Shown here: positions 41,199-50,162 of the stretch, piece by piece | How the letters are laid out: each line of letters begins with the position of its first letter | How positions within the stretch are numbered: position 1 is the first letter of the stretch | From: Candidatus Manganitrophaceae bacterium | GTDB lineage: Bacteria; Nitrospirota; Nitrospiria; SBBL01; Manganitrophaceae | DNA: 64,000 bases | Direction: 5' to 3' | Assembly: GCA_016200325.1 (NCBI GenBank) | Contig: JACQEZ010000019.1 | Span: forward strand, 1 to 64,000 | The notes under the pieces: model-generated | The model's database searches: none | Told to the model about the DNA's origin: nothing | What the model saw: the letters and a program-made list of their open reading frames with translations, nothing else | Made by a program: the position numbers and the translations under genes

Positions 41199-43769
41199 TT
41201 ACGGTGTCGCCGCTTTGAAGTCGTTGAAGTAGGTGGTGAAGGGGGCGGCTGCGTAGGAGCGGAATCCGGCATAATGGCCGGCTGCCAATGAACCATCCGT
41301 GACGGCGATTGCCGGAGTTGATTGATCGGCAAAGTAAACGTCGAGCGTCGTCCCCCTCACCACCAGACGAAGCCGATAGTAGCTGTTGTACTGCATCGGC
41401 TCGTCCGCAACCCCCAATCGACTATAGACGCCATTCACCCTTTTGAAGAGAGCGACATTTCCCAGACCGGGATCCAGCCGCACGTAGTAATAATTGTCGG
41501 CGTCCGACCATCGGGCCATCACCCCGCAGCTATTGCCGGCGGCGGTCACCTTGCAATCGGCTGATACGTCCTGGTCGGAACCGAGATCGACATTCCGCAG
41601 CGCCGCCTGACTGGCGGTATCCCGGTTTCGAACCTGGCTGCTATTGATCTCAAAGGCGGGGAGATAAACGTTCCACATGCTTCCCAGGCTGCTGCTGTTT
41701 TCCCGGTCGAAAGAATCGCTCGAAGAAATCCCGCCGTCTTCCTGATCCGGCTTAGAAACGGGCGACGAGGCGAGGACCTTGGCCAATTCCTCTCTTGCTC
41801 TCAGAAGACCGGCCGCAGAGGTGATGCTTCCTGGGTTTTTATTCCAGATGTAGGTGGAGAGCTTCACCTCCCCATCGGCCGGATCGATCGCCGTCAGGTA
41901 GGGATTCAGGATGTTCGCCTTGATCCATGCCTTTCCGTCGACCCCCTGCCGGTTCTTCTTCGCCTCGACCTGGGCAAGGTACTCATAGTCTTCAATTCCT
42001 TCTCGAAGCATCTTCAGGCGAATGCTGGGGATCGGAATATGGTGGGTGCCGCCGATCTTGTCCGGACGGCCCGGGTAAAAGTAGGTGCCGTCCCCGTTCC
42101 CGGTGAAGTAATAGAGGTTCTCCCAGGGATCGTTGCTCGGCCAGGCAAACGCATAAAGAGTCTCGAAATAGAGCTCGGTGGAAGGGCCCTCTGCCGCGGA
42201 GCCGATCTGATATTGATAGGTCAGCCATTCATAGACGCGGCTGTAGATCGCCGGCAGATCGACCATCGGAGAGGGATAGCCGGTCTCCGACCCGCCGCAG
42301 CCGTGGCTGCCGCAGGCCTGATACCACCAGAGCTCCTTGCCGGGGGTGATGATCGCGTCATAGCTCTTCCGAAGATTCGTGTTGAACGGGAAGGCATTCT
42401 TCGGCTTTCCATTCATCCAGGTATTCGGAACGCTCCAGATATCGAGGTATTTTGTATAGTCGGGGACCTTCAGATGATTCGTAAAACAGTCCTCAATCGC
42501 CTGCCGGCTGGTGGTAACCATCAGCGGGATGTCGATTTCATGATCTTTAAAAAACTTCGCCTTCTTGTAAATGCCCGGCCAGGCGCTGCTCGCCGCGCCG
42601 TTGTACTTTTTATCGCACCGGCGCACCCCGCCGATGGAGGGATAAGGGGGCTCATCCCAGAGGAAATAAAAGAGCTGGGCCTTCCAACCCATATTGTCGA
42701 TATGCTTGATGTAATCCTGATAATAGGCGGCCGAGTTGACATCGGTCGTGCTCAGCCCCGTTCCATCGCGCAGCCGCGCACGCGCGACCTTCGCATTCGG
42801 CAGCTTTCCATTGGGAAGCAGATTGGGGTTTCCTCCGGTCAGAAACTGCGGATAGCGCTGATTGCAGCTGGTTGAGATCGCCGGGAGCGACCAGTTTATT
42901 TTACCGAGGCTGCTGTTCCAAGCCGGCGCCGGCCAGATGACGTTGCTGTTTGAGAGACGGTGAAGCAGCATCTCTTTCGTATAGAGGCAGATCAGCTCCC
43001 AATATCGGGCGTTGGAGAGATCTCTGGTCCCATAATGGCCCGAAGCGGCCTCTCCCATACCGACCGAATAAGCGGTTTTTAAGGTCGGGACGGAGGGGAG
43101 GTCGAAATCGTGAACGGTCAGCCGGATCGGGATCGTCGCGGCGACCTTCCCCCCGACCGTCACCTCCGCGCTCCCGCTGTAGAGACCGGCGGGGGTTCCG
43201 GGCGGCACATAGAGATCGACCCACACCCCCTGTTTTCGACCTGCCGCGACCGTGAACGGAAAAGCGGGGGTGCTCTCGCCCGGCATCCGCCGCACCTCGC
43301 CGAAATACTCGTCTATTTTCGGAACCAGCCCATCCGGCCAGAGCCCCGGCTTCGCTTCCACCGAGGAGAGCCGTGTCGGAGCGATCGAGAGATAATGTTC
43401 GCGATAGGTTACCATATTCTTCGGCCGGCCATTGGCCAGTGCCGCGATATTATTTCCCTTGCCGTCGCTCAGATCGGTCAGGGTGACATCGACCTTGGAG
43501 AGCGCCGGACCGGTCGCGGCGATAAAAATTTGAAACGGCTCGAATTCATTCCTCGCCGCGGAGAGGTTCACCCCTCCCCGGCTGCATCCGTCGGCGGTAC
43601 ACCGATCGGCGCCGGCGGGGATCGGATCGCCGGTTGCGCCTCCGTTCTCCTGCCGCAGCTTCACCATCCCGGTATCCCACCAAATCGTCTGGGCGAGGGC
43701 CGATCCGCTATAGAGAATGTAGAGAAGTAAAATAACGATTCCGACGAACCATTCCTGCACTCTTTTCAT
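41199..43769 (-). CDS. Exported DUF4091/GH123-like glycoside hydrolase with lectin-like C-terminus
   Basis: An 856-residue protein with signal peptide (IVILLLYILYSGSALA-Q). Residues ~30-220 form a beta-sandwich (SAARNEFEPFQIFIAATGPA). The catalytic domain follows, with FYFLWDEPPYPS near residue 370, whose Asp-Glu pair matches the catalytic pair of GH123-type enzymes. The DUF4091 signature IRLKMLREGIEDYEYLAQVE is near 585. The C-terminal ~180 residues (DSFDRENSSSLGSMWNVYLP; YYVRLDPGLGNVALFKRVNG; YRLRLVVRGTTLDVYF) are a concanavalin-like sugar-binding module. The substrate is unknown. It is convergent with the plus-strand UbiB group and has AAGGAAATGAA before the ATG. A possible T2SS substrate by its exported nature. 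Confidence 0.85.
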   Translation of the reverse strand: MKRVQEWFVGIVILLLYILYSGSALAQTIWWDTGMVKLRQENGGATGDPIPAGADRCTADGCSRGGVNLSAARNEFEPFQIFIAATGPALSKVDVTLTDLSDGKGNNIAALANGRPKNMVTYREHYLSIAPTRLSSVEAKPGLWPDGLVPKIDEYFGEVRRMPGESTPAFPFTVAAGRKQGVWVDLYVPPGTPAGLYSGSAEVTVGGKVAATIPIRLTVHDFDLPSVPTLKTAYSVGMGEAASGHYGTRDLSNARYWELICLYTKEMLLHRLSNSNVIWPAPAWNSSLGKINWSLPAISTSCNQRYPQFLTGGNPNLLPNGKLPNAKVARARLRDGTGLSTTDVNSAAYYQDYIKHIDNMGWKAQLFYFLWDEPPYPSIGGVRRCDKKYNGAASSAWPGIYKKAKFFKDHEIDIPLMVTTSRQAIEDCFTNHLKVPDYTKYLDIWSVPNTWMNGKPKNAFPFNTNLRKSYDAIITPGKELWWYQACGSHGCGGSETGYPSPMVDLPAIYSRVYEWLTYQYQIGSAAEGPSTELYFETLYAFAWPSNDPWENLYYFTGNGDGTYFYPGRPDKIGGTHHIPIPSIRLKMLREGIEDYEYLAQVEAKKNRQGVDGKAWIKANILNPYLTAIDPADGEVKLSTYIWNKNPGSITSAAGLLRAREELAKVLASSPVSKPDQEDGGISSSDSFDRENSSSLGSMWNVYLPAFEINSSQVRNRDTASQAALRNVDLGSDQDVSADCKVTAAGNSCGVMARWSDADNYYYVRLDPGLGNVALFKRVNGVYSRLGVADEPMQYNSYYRLRLVVRGTTLDVYFADQSTPAIAVTDGSLAAGHYAGFRSYAAAPFTTYFNDFKAATP

Positions 43770-44001
43770 TTCATTTCCTTATAAAGTGAGTTGTCGACGA
43801 CGCGTCCACATGTTCTGTTGAATTAAGACAAATGAATTAAGAAAAATCCCAAAATTTTAACCTTTTCGGGAGGGCCTAACTGTAAGGCAGCTAACATTAG
43901 AAAAGAATATCGAGATCAAATAGCAGAAAACCGGATATTCCGATCTATTATTTTGATAAAATAGAAAACGCGATTTGAATATTATACCCGATCAGGCCGA
44001 T

Positions 44002-44982
44002 ATGAAGCGCTTCACCGTTATCATGATCCTCGGAATCACGCTCTCTATGAGCCGATCCATTGATCCGGCGTGGGCGATGGATCAGAAAAAGGCCGGTCCG
44101 AAGGCCCTCCCCCATCTGTTTGTTATTATGATGGAGAACACCCGCTATGAAACCTTGATCGGCAACCCGAATGCGCCCTGGATTAACGCGGCCGTCTCGT
44201 TGTATGGGGTGGCAACCCATTATTATGGTATCTCCCATCCGAGTCAGCCGAACTATATCGCGGCCACCTCGGGATCGACGCACGGTGTGACCGACAACGG
44301 GGATGTAACGCTGGATGTCCGGAATCTGGTCGATCAGATGGAAGAGGCGGGGAAGACCTGGCGAGACTATCAACAGTCGCTCTCGTTGTGCGGCGGGAAC
44401 AAGTTGGCCGGCGCGTGCGGGAACCGGCAGTATGTACGGAAACACAACCCATTCGTCTCCTATCGGGATGTGCAGACGAACCCGGCGCGGATGGCACACA
44501 TTGTCGACCTCTCTGCCCTCGACGCCGATCTCGCCTCCGGCGACGTAGCCGACTTCTCCTGGATCAGTCCCGATCAATGCAACGACATGCACGGACATCC
44601 CGGTCCCAAGAGCGATCGGTGCAGCTATGACAACCGGCCGCAATTAATCTCCTCCGGAGACGCATTTCTGAAGAGCTGGGTCGAGAAGATCATGGCGTCG
44701 AAAGCCTGGACGGAGAACTCCGTCATCTTTATTACTTGGGATGAAAGCGAGGCTTCAACCAAAGAATCGACACCCGGATGCTGCAATGGCGACCCGGGGG
44801 GCGGACATGTCCTGATGTTGGTCATCTCGCACACCCCCCCTCCCTCACGCAGATCGGACACGGTCTACAACCACTACTCACTGCTGGCAACGATTGAAGA
44901 GCGCTGGGGGCTCGGCTGTCTGGCCAATACCTGCGGGCCAGACGTGGCGCGGATGTTTGACCTGATCAACCGATCTCACTGA
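44002..44982 (+). CDS. Exported phosphoesterase (PF04185-type acid phosphatase/phospholipase C fold)
   Basis: A 326-residue protein with signal peptide ending ...DPAWA. The start of the mature domain, HLFVIMMENTRYETLI, carries the Glu-Asn metal-site motif typical of the phosphoesterase family. YYGISHPSQPNYIAATSG holds the nucleophile-region motif. SVIFITWDESEAS and GGHVLMLVIS ... VYNHYSLLATIEERWGLGC are the remaining conserved metal-binding segments. Six or more Cys suggest disulfides in the periplasm or outside. ATG at 44002 is chosen over a TTG at 43975 because it begins the signal peptide; neither has a strong ribosome site. It is a single-gene unit, divergent from the DUF4091 gene. Confidence 0.88.
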   Translation: MKRFTVIMILGITLSMSRSIDPAWAMDQKKAGPKALPHLFVIMMENTRYETLIGNPNAPWINAAVSLYGVATHYYGISHPSQPNYIAATSGSTHGVTDNGDVTLDVRNLVDQMEEAGKTWRDYQQSLSLCGGNKLAGACGNRQYVRKHNPFVSYRDVQTNPARMAHIVDLSALDADLASGDVADFSWISPDQCNDMHGHPGPKSDRCSYDNRPQLISSGDAFLKSWVEKIMASKAWTENSVIFITWDESEASTKESTPGCCNGDPGGGHVLMLVISHTPPPSRRSDTVYNHYSLLATIEERWGLGCLANTCGPDVARMFDLINRSH

Positions 44983-45317
44983 TTCCTGGAGCGCGCAAGG
45001 ACGGTGTCTGTTTTCATGTCTTAAATCGACCCACTCTCTTATGGAATTTTGGAAAGACATTCTTCCCTCCAAGCCCCCCCCTGAGGACGCTGGAAGGATG
45101 CGGGCGGGACAGTCCTAAAATGACAATGGGTCAGACAAATCTTTGGCCTGAGATGGCTCCCCACTTTTTACATCTTCTTGATCTTGGCTTGAGGCATTTG
45201 TAACAGCATCCGAGAAAGTATATATCAATTTGATATTAGCAGCATTGTTTGCAAGGATTGAAGCTCAACGCTTTGCAGTAGCGTGTGCTGAAGGTTTCCT
45301 TCAAGACATATTTTTAA
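44983..45317. other. Intergenic, no supported gene
   Basis: 335 bases with mixed AT-rich stretches. I find no gene with ribosome site and no clear repeats. It separates the phosphoesterase from the structured leader ahead of the next lipoprotein. Confidence 0.5.
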
Positions 45318-45346
45318 TTGACATCTTTATTCCGGCCGTGTTAATT
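45318..45346 (+). promoter_or_regulatory. Candidate promoter of the structured leader RNA
   Basis: TTGACA (45318-45323, consensus), 17-base spacer, TTAATT (45341-45346, weak, 3 of 6). Predicted transcription start is near 45353. Confidence 0.45.
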
Positions 45347-45352
45347 TCCATG

Positions 45353-45500
45353 AATGAGTTCCTAAGTGATACCGGGTAGGTTGGCCATGGAGGGCCGTCT
45401 ACGATGGACACGACGGCAAAGACAATTTCAACTAAGCCTTCTTTTTTCGCCTTCTTAAAAGAGCCCAGGGGATATTTTCAATCCCTGGGCTCTTTCTTTT
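45353..45500 (+). ncRNA. Structured RNA or attenuator leader ending in an intrinsic terminator
   Basis: About 150 bases between the promoter and a strong terminator hold two nested hairpins: GGCC/GGCC around ATGGAG near 45381-45396, and CCGTC/GACGG around a 12-base loop near 45394-45416. The terminator lies 160 bases before the lipoprotein gene at 45663 and on the same strand, so this is either a free small RNA or a riboswitch/attenuator. It does not match any riboswitch consensus I can recall. A 45404-45649 open frame runs through it, but it crosses the terminator and has no ribosome site. Confidence 0.4.
45458..45500 (+). terminator. Strong intrinsic terminator, bidirectional shape
   Basis: The stem AAAGAGCCCAGGG (45458-45470) pairs perfectly with CCCTGGGCTCTTT (45483-45495), 13 bp with a 12-base loop. 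TTTCTTTT follows downstream and AAAA precedes, so it could terminate in both directions. Confidence 0.8.
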
Positions 45501-45662
45501 CTGGAAAGACCTTCGACATCAAACCCGAGAATTCTGCGACGGTCCTCTTCATTACAGGAGAAAAGAAACCGGAGAGTCGACCGTTTGGATGCAAGATCGA
45601 ACCGTTTTTAAAGTTCTTTAAAGTTCTAATGACCGGCCAAAAACAATAGGAGCTCGACTTCC

Positions 45663-47975
45663 ATGAGACAGACGAAAACCGTGGCGTTCTATCTTGCAAT
45701 CGCTTTTTTCCTGTTTGCTTGTAGCGGCAGCGGCGGGGTCGGCCAGGGCGGGTCGGCCGCCTCGGGCCAGGGGACGATGAAGGCCCTCTTCGCCCTCGAC
45801 ACCGACACCGGCGTCGCCTCCATTCGCCTCGATGTCTCTCAAGGAACCAATATCATTGCGACGCAGACGATCCATCCGACCGAGATTACCCCGCCCGGCA
45901 GTTTGCACACCCAACCGGGCGGGGACGCTTTCTTTGTTCTGGATCCAGGCGCCTATACCATTACCGCCACCCCCTTGGACGATGCAGGTAATCCAACAAA
46001 AGCTTGCGCCGTTGCTTCGGCCTCCGCAACGGGGTCGGCCGGAAAGACGACCGAGATCACCCTGGCGCTCCTGTGCAGTGCCGCCAGCGGCGGATTGGAT
46101 GTCATCGTCACCACGGAGCAACCTCCGGTCATTACAAAACTGACCTTTGATCCATCCAAATTGATCAGGACCTGCGAGTTTCTTACGGTGACCGTCACCG
46201 CCGAGGATGCCGACGGCGGACCGCTGACCGAGAGCTGGTCGGTCGCCTCCTCTCCGGCGGGCGCCGACTTCACGTTGACGCCGCACGGCGTCTCCGCCGA
46301 TTTCTCGGCTCGGACCGCGGGCGACTATACACTGACCGTGACCGTAACCGATTCGGATGGAAACACGGCGAGCTTAACCTTCCCGGTCCATGTCAGCGCC
46401 GGAGGACCTTGTAACACGCAGCCCGGGTCAGCCATCGTGAACACCGGTCTCTCTCTCCCGAAGAGCATCAAAGGCGCCCCTTTCCCTCACTTCGACATCC
46501 TCTCGGATGAAGGACGGAATGAGCAGTCGGTGCCGCGCATTCCGCGCGGGGAGCTTCGGGGAACGTTGTCGCCGTCGAACAACGGCATCTCCGTCAACCT
46601 TCTCTCCACAACGCCTTCACCCGGCGTGGGGAAACCGCTCGGCAAGGTAACCGCCCAAGCGGTGAATGATCCGGTTGTCTTTGCCGTCGATACCCCTTTC
46701 GGCAACAAGGTCTCCTTCTCCGGGAGTCCGCCTGACATGAGCGGCGCGAGCGGCCGTGGGAACGTCGTCTTGGCGACCGGCAACACCTTCGCCGCCCTCT
46801 CCACCGACGGCGGAGCCACCTTCAAGGCGCTCGACCCGACGACGATTTTCCCGAGCGGGCCGACGACCGACGCCAGCGGCAATCGCATCGACGGCGGGTT
46901 GTGTTGCGATCAGGTGATCCAATATGCGCCCCAGATCGACCGGTTTATCTGGTTGATGCAGTTCTGGGGACCGGTCCCAGGCAATCTGAACGGGCCGAAC
47001 ATGCTCCGGATCGCCTCGGCGAGCCCGCAGGACATCATCAACAGCGGCGGGACCGCCTGGACCTATTGGGATCTTCGATCGGCCACGTTCAACATGGGCA
47101 ATGGATTCATGGACTATCCCGACATGTCGGTCGGTGCCAACAATCTCTATTTGAGCGTCGATCAGGTCGGAACCGGCCTCCTGGTCGTCCGGATTCCGCT
47201 CGCCGAGCTGCGCGACGGAGTCACCATCCACTTCGACTATACCAATCCGGCCAACTCCGGGTCGGCCTACGGCGGCCACCTCTCCCAAAATACCGGGGAT
47301 GAAATCTTCTGGGCCGGCCATCTCAATACGAGCCAAATGCAGATTTTCAATTTACACGAGGGCTCGAATACCTACTTCTGGAGGACGGTCAACATCAATA
47401 GCTGGCCGAATAGTGACTACAGCTCGATCACGCCGAGCGGGGTCAACTGGCTCTCGTTCGGCTTCCCAGGCGGCGCCGTCATCGGCGCGGCCCGGCGCGG
47501 CACCCTCGCGTTGGATCGCGAGCTCTGGTTCGCCTGGATGGCGGGGCGCGGCGGTGGATTCCCCCATCCTCATATTCAGATCGTGAAGATCAATGGGAAC
47601 AACTTCTCGGTCATCGAGCAGACGCAGGTCTGGAACCCCGACCACGCCTTTGCCTACCCCTCGCTCGCCACGAACCTCGGTGCCGAGGTCGGCATCGCGC
47701 TCGCCTGGGGAGGGGGAAACAAGTTCGAGGCGAGCTCGGCGGTCGGAATTCTCGGCGATTTCGTCGTCTGGGCGCCGCGGATCAGCGATGCCTCGAACAA
47801 CCGTTGGGGCGACTACCTCACCGTCCGCCAGGCCGGCCCAAACCCGAACCTCTTCTCAGCGCTGGTCTATAACATCGTGAACAACACACCCCCCGCCACC
47901 GGAACGCGGTTCGACCCGCGCTACATCCTCTTCGGACGGCAGTCGGTCGTCTTCCCGCCCCCACCGCCGGGGTAA
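45663..47975 (+). CDS. Large lipoprotein with PKD/Ig-like and beta-propeller-like regions
   Basis: A 770-residue protein with lipobox LFACS (Cys20) and a Gly/Ser linker. Residues ~35-150 form a beta-rich domain (YTITATPLDDAGNPTKACAV). Residues ~155-250 are PKD/Ig-like (VTVTAEDADGGPLTESWSVA, YTLTVTVTDSDGNTASLTF). The remaining ~500 residues resemble a sialidase-like propeller region (ALSTDGGATFKALD is an Asp-box-like motif) with PHPHIQIVKI and WGDYLTVRQ motifs and a Pro-rich end. AGGAG lies 11 bases before the ATG. It is preceded by a terminator-ended leader RNA and followed by a 13-bp terminator. Function is unknown; surface or periplasmic location is expected. Confidence 0.85.
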   Translation: MRQTKTVAFYLAIAFFLFACSGSGGVGQGGSAASGQGTMKALFALDTDTGVASIRLDVSQGTNIIATQTIHPTEITPPGSLHTQPGGDAFFVLDPGAYTITATPLDDAGNPTKACAVASASATGSAGKTTEITLALLCSAASGGLDVIVTTEQPPVITKLTFDPSKLIRTCEFLTVTVTAEDADGGPLTESWSVASSPAGADFTLTPHGVSADFSARTAGDYTLTVTVTDSDGNTASLTFPVHVSAGGPCNTQPGSAIVNTGLSLPKSIKGAPFPHFDILSDEGRNEQSVPRIPRGELRGTLSPSNNGISVNLLSTTPSPGVGKPLGKVTAQAVNDPVVFAVDTPFGNKVSFSGSPPDMSGASGRGNVVLATGNTFAALSTDGGATFKALDPTTIFPSGPTTDASGNRIDGGLCCDQVIQYAPQIDRFIWLMQFWGPVPGNLNGPNMLRIASASPQDIINSGGTAWTYWDLRSATFNMGNGFMDYPDMSVGANNLYLSVDQVGTGLLVVRIPLAELRDGVTIHFDYTNPANSGSAYGGHLSQNTGDEIFWAGHLNTSQMQIFNLHEGSNTYFWRTVNINSWPNSDYSSITPSGVNWLSFGFPGGAVIGAARRGTLALDRELWFAWMAGRGGGFPHPHIQIVKINGNNFSVIEQTQVWNPDHAFAYPSLATNLGAEVGIALAWGGGNKFEASSAVGILGDFVVWAPRISDASNNRWGDYLTVRQAGPNPNLFSALVYNIVNNTPPATGTRFDPRYILFGRQSVVFPPPPPG

Positions 47976-48003
47976 GGGCGAAGCCGACGATCTCCTTTCA
48001 TCA

Positions 48004-48037
48004 AAGGGGCGAGTGATGATCCGTTCACTCGCCCCTT
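48004..48037 (+). terminator. Terminator of the large lipoprotein gene
   Basis: AAGGGGCGAGTGA (48004-48016) pairs perfectly with TCACTCGCCCCTT (48025-48037), 13 bp with an 8-base loop, 29 bases after the stop codon. The 3' tail is CATTCC, not U-rich. The rest of the 325-base gap to 48301 contains no supported gene. Confidence 0.65.
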
Positions 48038-48300
48038 CATTCCGTGTTACTCCTCTTTGCCCCGTTTTTATGCGGCCTCTTCATGAAAATTCGCGCCGCC
48101 TTAAAGGGAGCGCGCTGAGACCGACCCAGACCCCCTCCTCTGCCGAGGGCCAAAAGGAGACGGAGGAACGCCCCCGCACTGAGGACGAAAAAAAATCGCT
48201 GTCTGAAATCTCTTTAAAATGAACGATGCAAAGGTATACAATGGCCTATGTTATTGATCAGCGATAGGATCATTCGCAACACTCGGAGAGGTACGGCCTT

Positions 48301-50103
48301 ATGAAAAACCGGATCACGCGATGGACAATCCTTCTCACCGCCTCGCTCTTCTTTTCCGCCTGCGGAAGCGGGGGCGGCAGTGGCGGTGGTGGCGGGACCT
48401 CCGGCCCGGGGACCGTCCTTCCAGGAGGGAATTGGTCGATTCAAAAAGCGACCGTAGTGACCGGCCTCAGAGGGATCGCCTCGTCCGGCGCGATCTTTGT
48501 GACGGTCGGAGACAACGGCGCCATCCTGAGCTCTTTGGACGGGGTCTCCTGGACCCCTCGTGCGTCGGGAACACCGCTGAACCTCTATAGCGTTATTTGG
48601 GCCGGAAGCCAATTCGTTGCGGTTGGAAATTTGAGCACTATCCTGACCTCTCCGGACGGCATCACCTGGACGAGTCAACTCCCTCACATAGCAGGCCTCT
48701 TAAACGATGTCGCCTGGTCCGGCAGCCGGTTTATCGCAGTCGGAACCGACGGCCTCATCGTTGCCTCTCCGGACGGCAAGAAGTGGGATCTTCAAACCTC
48801 CGGGACGGCCAACAACCTCAATGGCATCACCTGGTCGGGAGGTCAATTTATTACGGTTGGAGACAAGGGGACCCTCCTGACCTCCCCGGACGGAACGACC
48901 TGGACAAACCGAACGTCCGGAATAGATACGTTCCTGGTTGGGGTAACAGGCTCTGGGACCCAGTTCGTGGCGACCGGAAGCGGGGGAACGATTCTCACCT
49001 CTTCCGACGGCATCGGCTGGACCCCGCAAGCTTCGGGAACGTCTAATACCCTGGCAAGGGTCATTTGGACCGGAAGCCAATTCATTGCGGTCGGAGATGT
49101 CGGCACGGTGCTTACCTCTCCCAACGGCATCACCTGGACGACCCAACCGCCGGTGACCCATGTCCTCCTGATCGCCATCGCCGGGTCGAGCACCCAGTTC
49201 ATTACAGTCGGGTCCTCGGGCACCATCCTCAGCTCTCCCGATGCTATAACCTGGACAGATCAAACGGCAGGAACCACCTGGAAGCTGACCAATGTCACCT
49301 GGTTCGGAAGCGGGTTTGTCGCCGTCGGAGAGGCCGGGACCATCCTCATCTCATCCAACGGCCTCTTTTGGGGACCGGCCGCATCCGGAGACAGCCATTT
49401 GCTCAAAGGGGTGACCCGCGCCGGATCGAAGTATGTCGCGGTCGGAGATTCCGGCACCCTCCTCGCCTCCCCCGGCGGGATTACATGGTCCTCCTTCCCA
49501 TCCAACACCACCCAGGCTCTGAACGCGATTACCTGGACCAACAGCCAGGCGGTGATCGTCGGGGATGGCGGGACCGTTTTGACCTCGCCCGATGCATTTG
49601 TCTGGACCGCCCAAGCCTCCGGGACCGCCCGCGCCCTCTATGGGCTCGTCTGGTCCGGCACCCAGTTTGTCGCCGTCGGAGAGGCCGGAACAATTCTCAC
49701 CTCTCCCGATGGGACGACCTGGACCGCCAGAGCCTCCGGGACCGGTCAGTCGCTCAGAGGTGTGACTTGGTTCGGCGCATTTGTCGCCGTGGGGGATGGA
49801 GGCACCCTCCTCACCTCTCCCGACGGGATCGCCTGGAACGCCCAAACTTCCGGAACGACGGTGTCGCTCAAAGCGGTCGCCTCTTCGCAGGCCGGATTTA
49901 TTGCGGTCGGAGATTCAGGCACCATCCTCGCCTCAGTGGACGGCGCCAACTGGTTCGGGCAGGCGTCCGGGACGACCCGCTCTCTCAATGGCATTGCCTC
50001 CTCTGGAGCGCTCTTCGTCGCGGTGGCCGATTCGGGGACGATTCTGGTAACCGGTCAGACAACCGGGCCGCCGGACCTGACCGGATCGGGCGGGACCATT
50101 TAA
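48301..50103 (+). CDS. Lipoprotein made of fourteen ~39-residue beta-propeller repeats
   Basis: A 600-residue lipoprotein: lipobox FFSAC, a Gly/Ser linker (~20 residues), then an almost perfectly periodic array. The unit is ~39 residues with consensus WxGxxFVAVGDxGTILTS followed by PDGxTWTxQxSGTxxxLxGV. I count thirteen full units plus a fourteenth that stops at GTILVTGQ. The missing second half of unit 14 is supplied by the N-terminal GNWSIQKATVVTGLRGI, which reads as the end of a unit. This is the 'velcro' closure of circular propellers. Fourteen blades would make two seven-blade propellers. No catalytic motif is seen. GGAGAGG precedes the ATG. The family resembles Ycf48/BNR-type propellers. 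Confidence 0.9.
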   Translation: MKNRITRWTILLTASLFFSACGSGGGSGGGGGTSGPGTVLPGGNWSIQKATVVTGLRGIASSGAIFVTVGDNGAILSSLDGVSWTPRASGTPLNLYSVIWAGSQFVAVGNLSTILTSPDGITWTSQLPHIAGLLNDVAWSGSRFIAVGTDGLIVASPDGKKWDLQTSGTANNLNGITWSGGQFITVGDKGTLLTSPDGTTWTNRTSGIDTFLVGVTGSGTQFVATGSGGTILTSSDGIGWTPQASGTSNTLARVIWTGSQFIAVGDVGTVLTSPNGITWTTQPPVTHVLLIAIAGSSTQFITVGSSGTILSSPDAITWTDQTAGTTWKLTNVTWFGSGFVAVGEAGTILISSNGLFWGPAASGDSHLLKGVTRAGSKYVAVGDSGTLLASPGGITWSSFPSNTTQALNAITWTNSQAVIVGDGGTVLTSPDAFVWTAQASGTARALYGLVWSGTQFVAVGEAGTILTSPDGTTWTARASGTGQSLRGVTWFGAFVAVGDGGTLLTSPDGIAWNAQTSGTTVSLKAVASSQAGFIAVGDSGTILASVDGANWFGQASGTTRSLNGIASSGALFVAVADSGTILVTGQTTGPPDLTGSGGTI

Positions 50104-50162
50104 AATCGTGAGGCGTACCGATTCGGGCGGACTTTCCAGGAATAACGCTCGGTGGAAAGTGC

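Noticed and set aside
45353-45500. Cyclic di-GMP (GEMM) riboswitch
   Set aside because: GACGGCAAAG and CTAAG weakly resemble GEMM core pieces but the spacing and flanking stems do not fit the class.
45404-45649. 81-codon frame on the plus strand
   Set aside because: It runs through a strong 13-bp terminator hairpin and has no ribosome site. The structured leader explains the region better.
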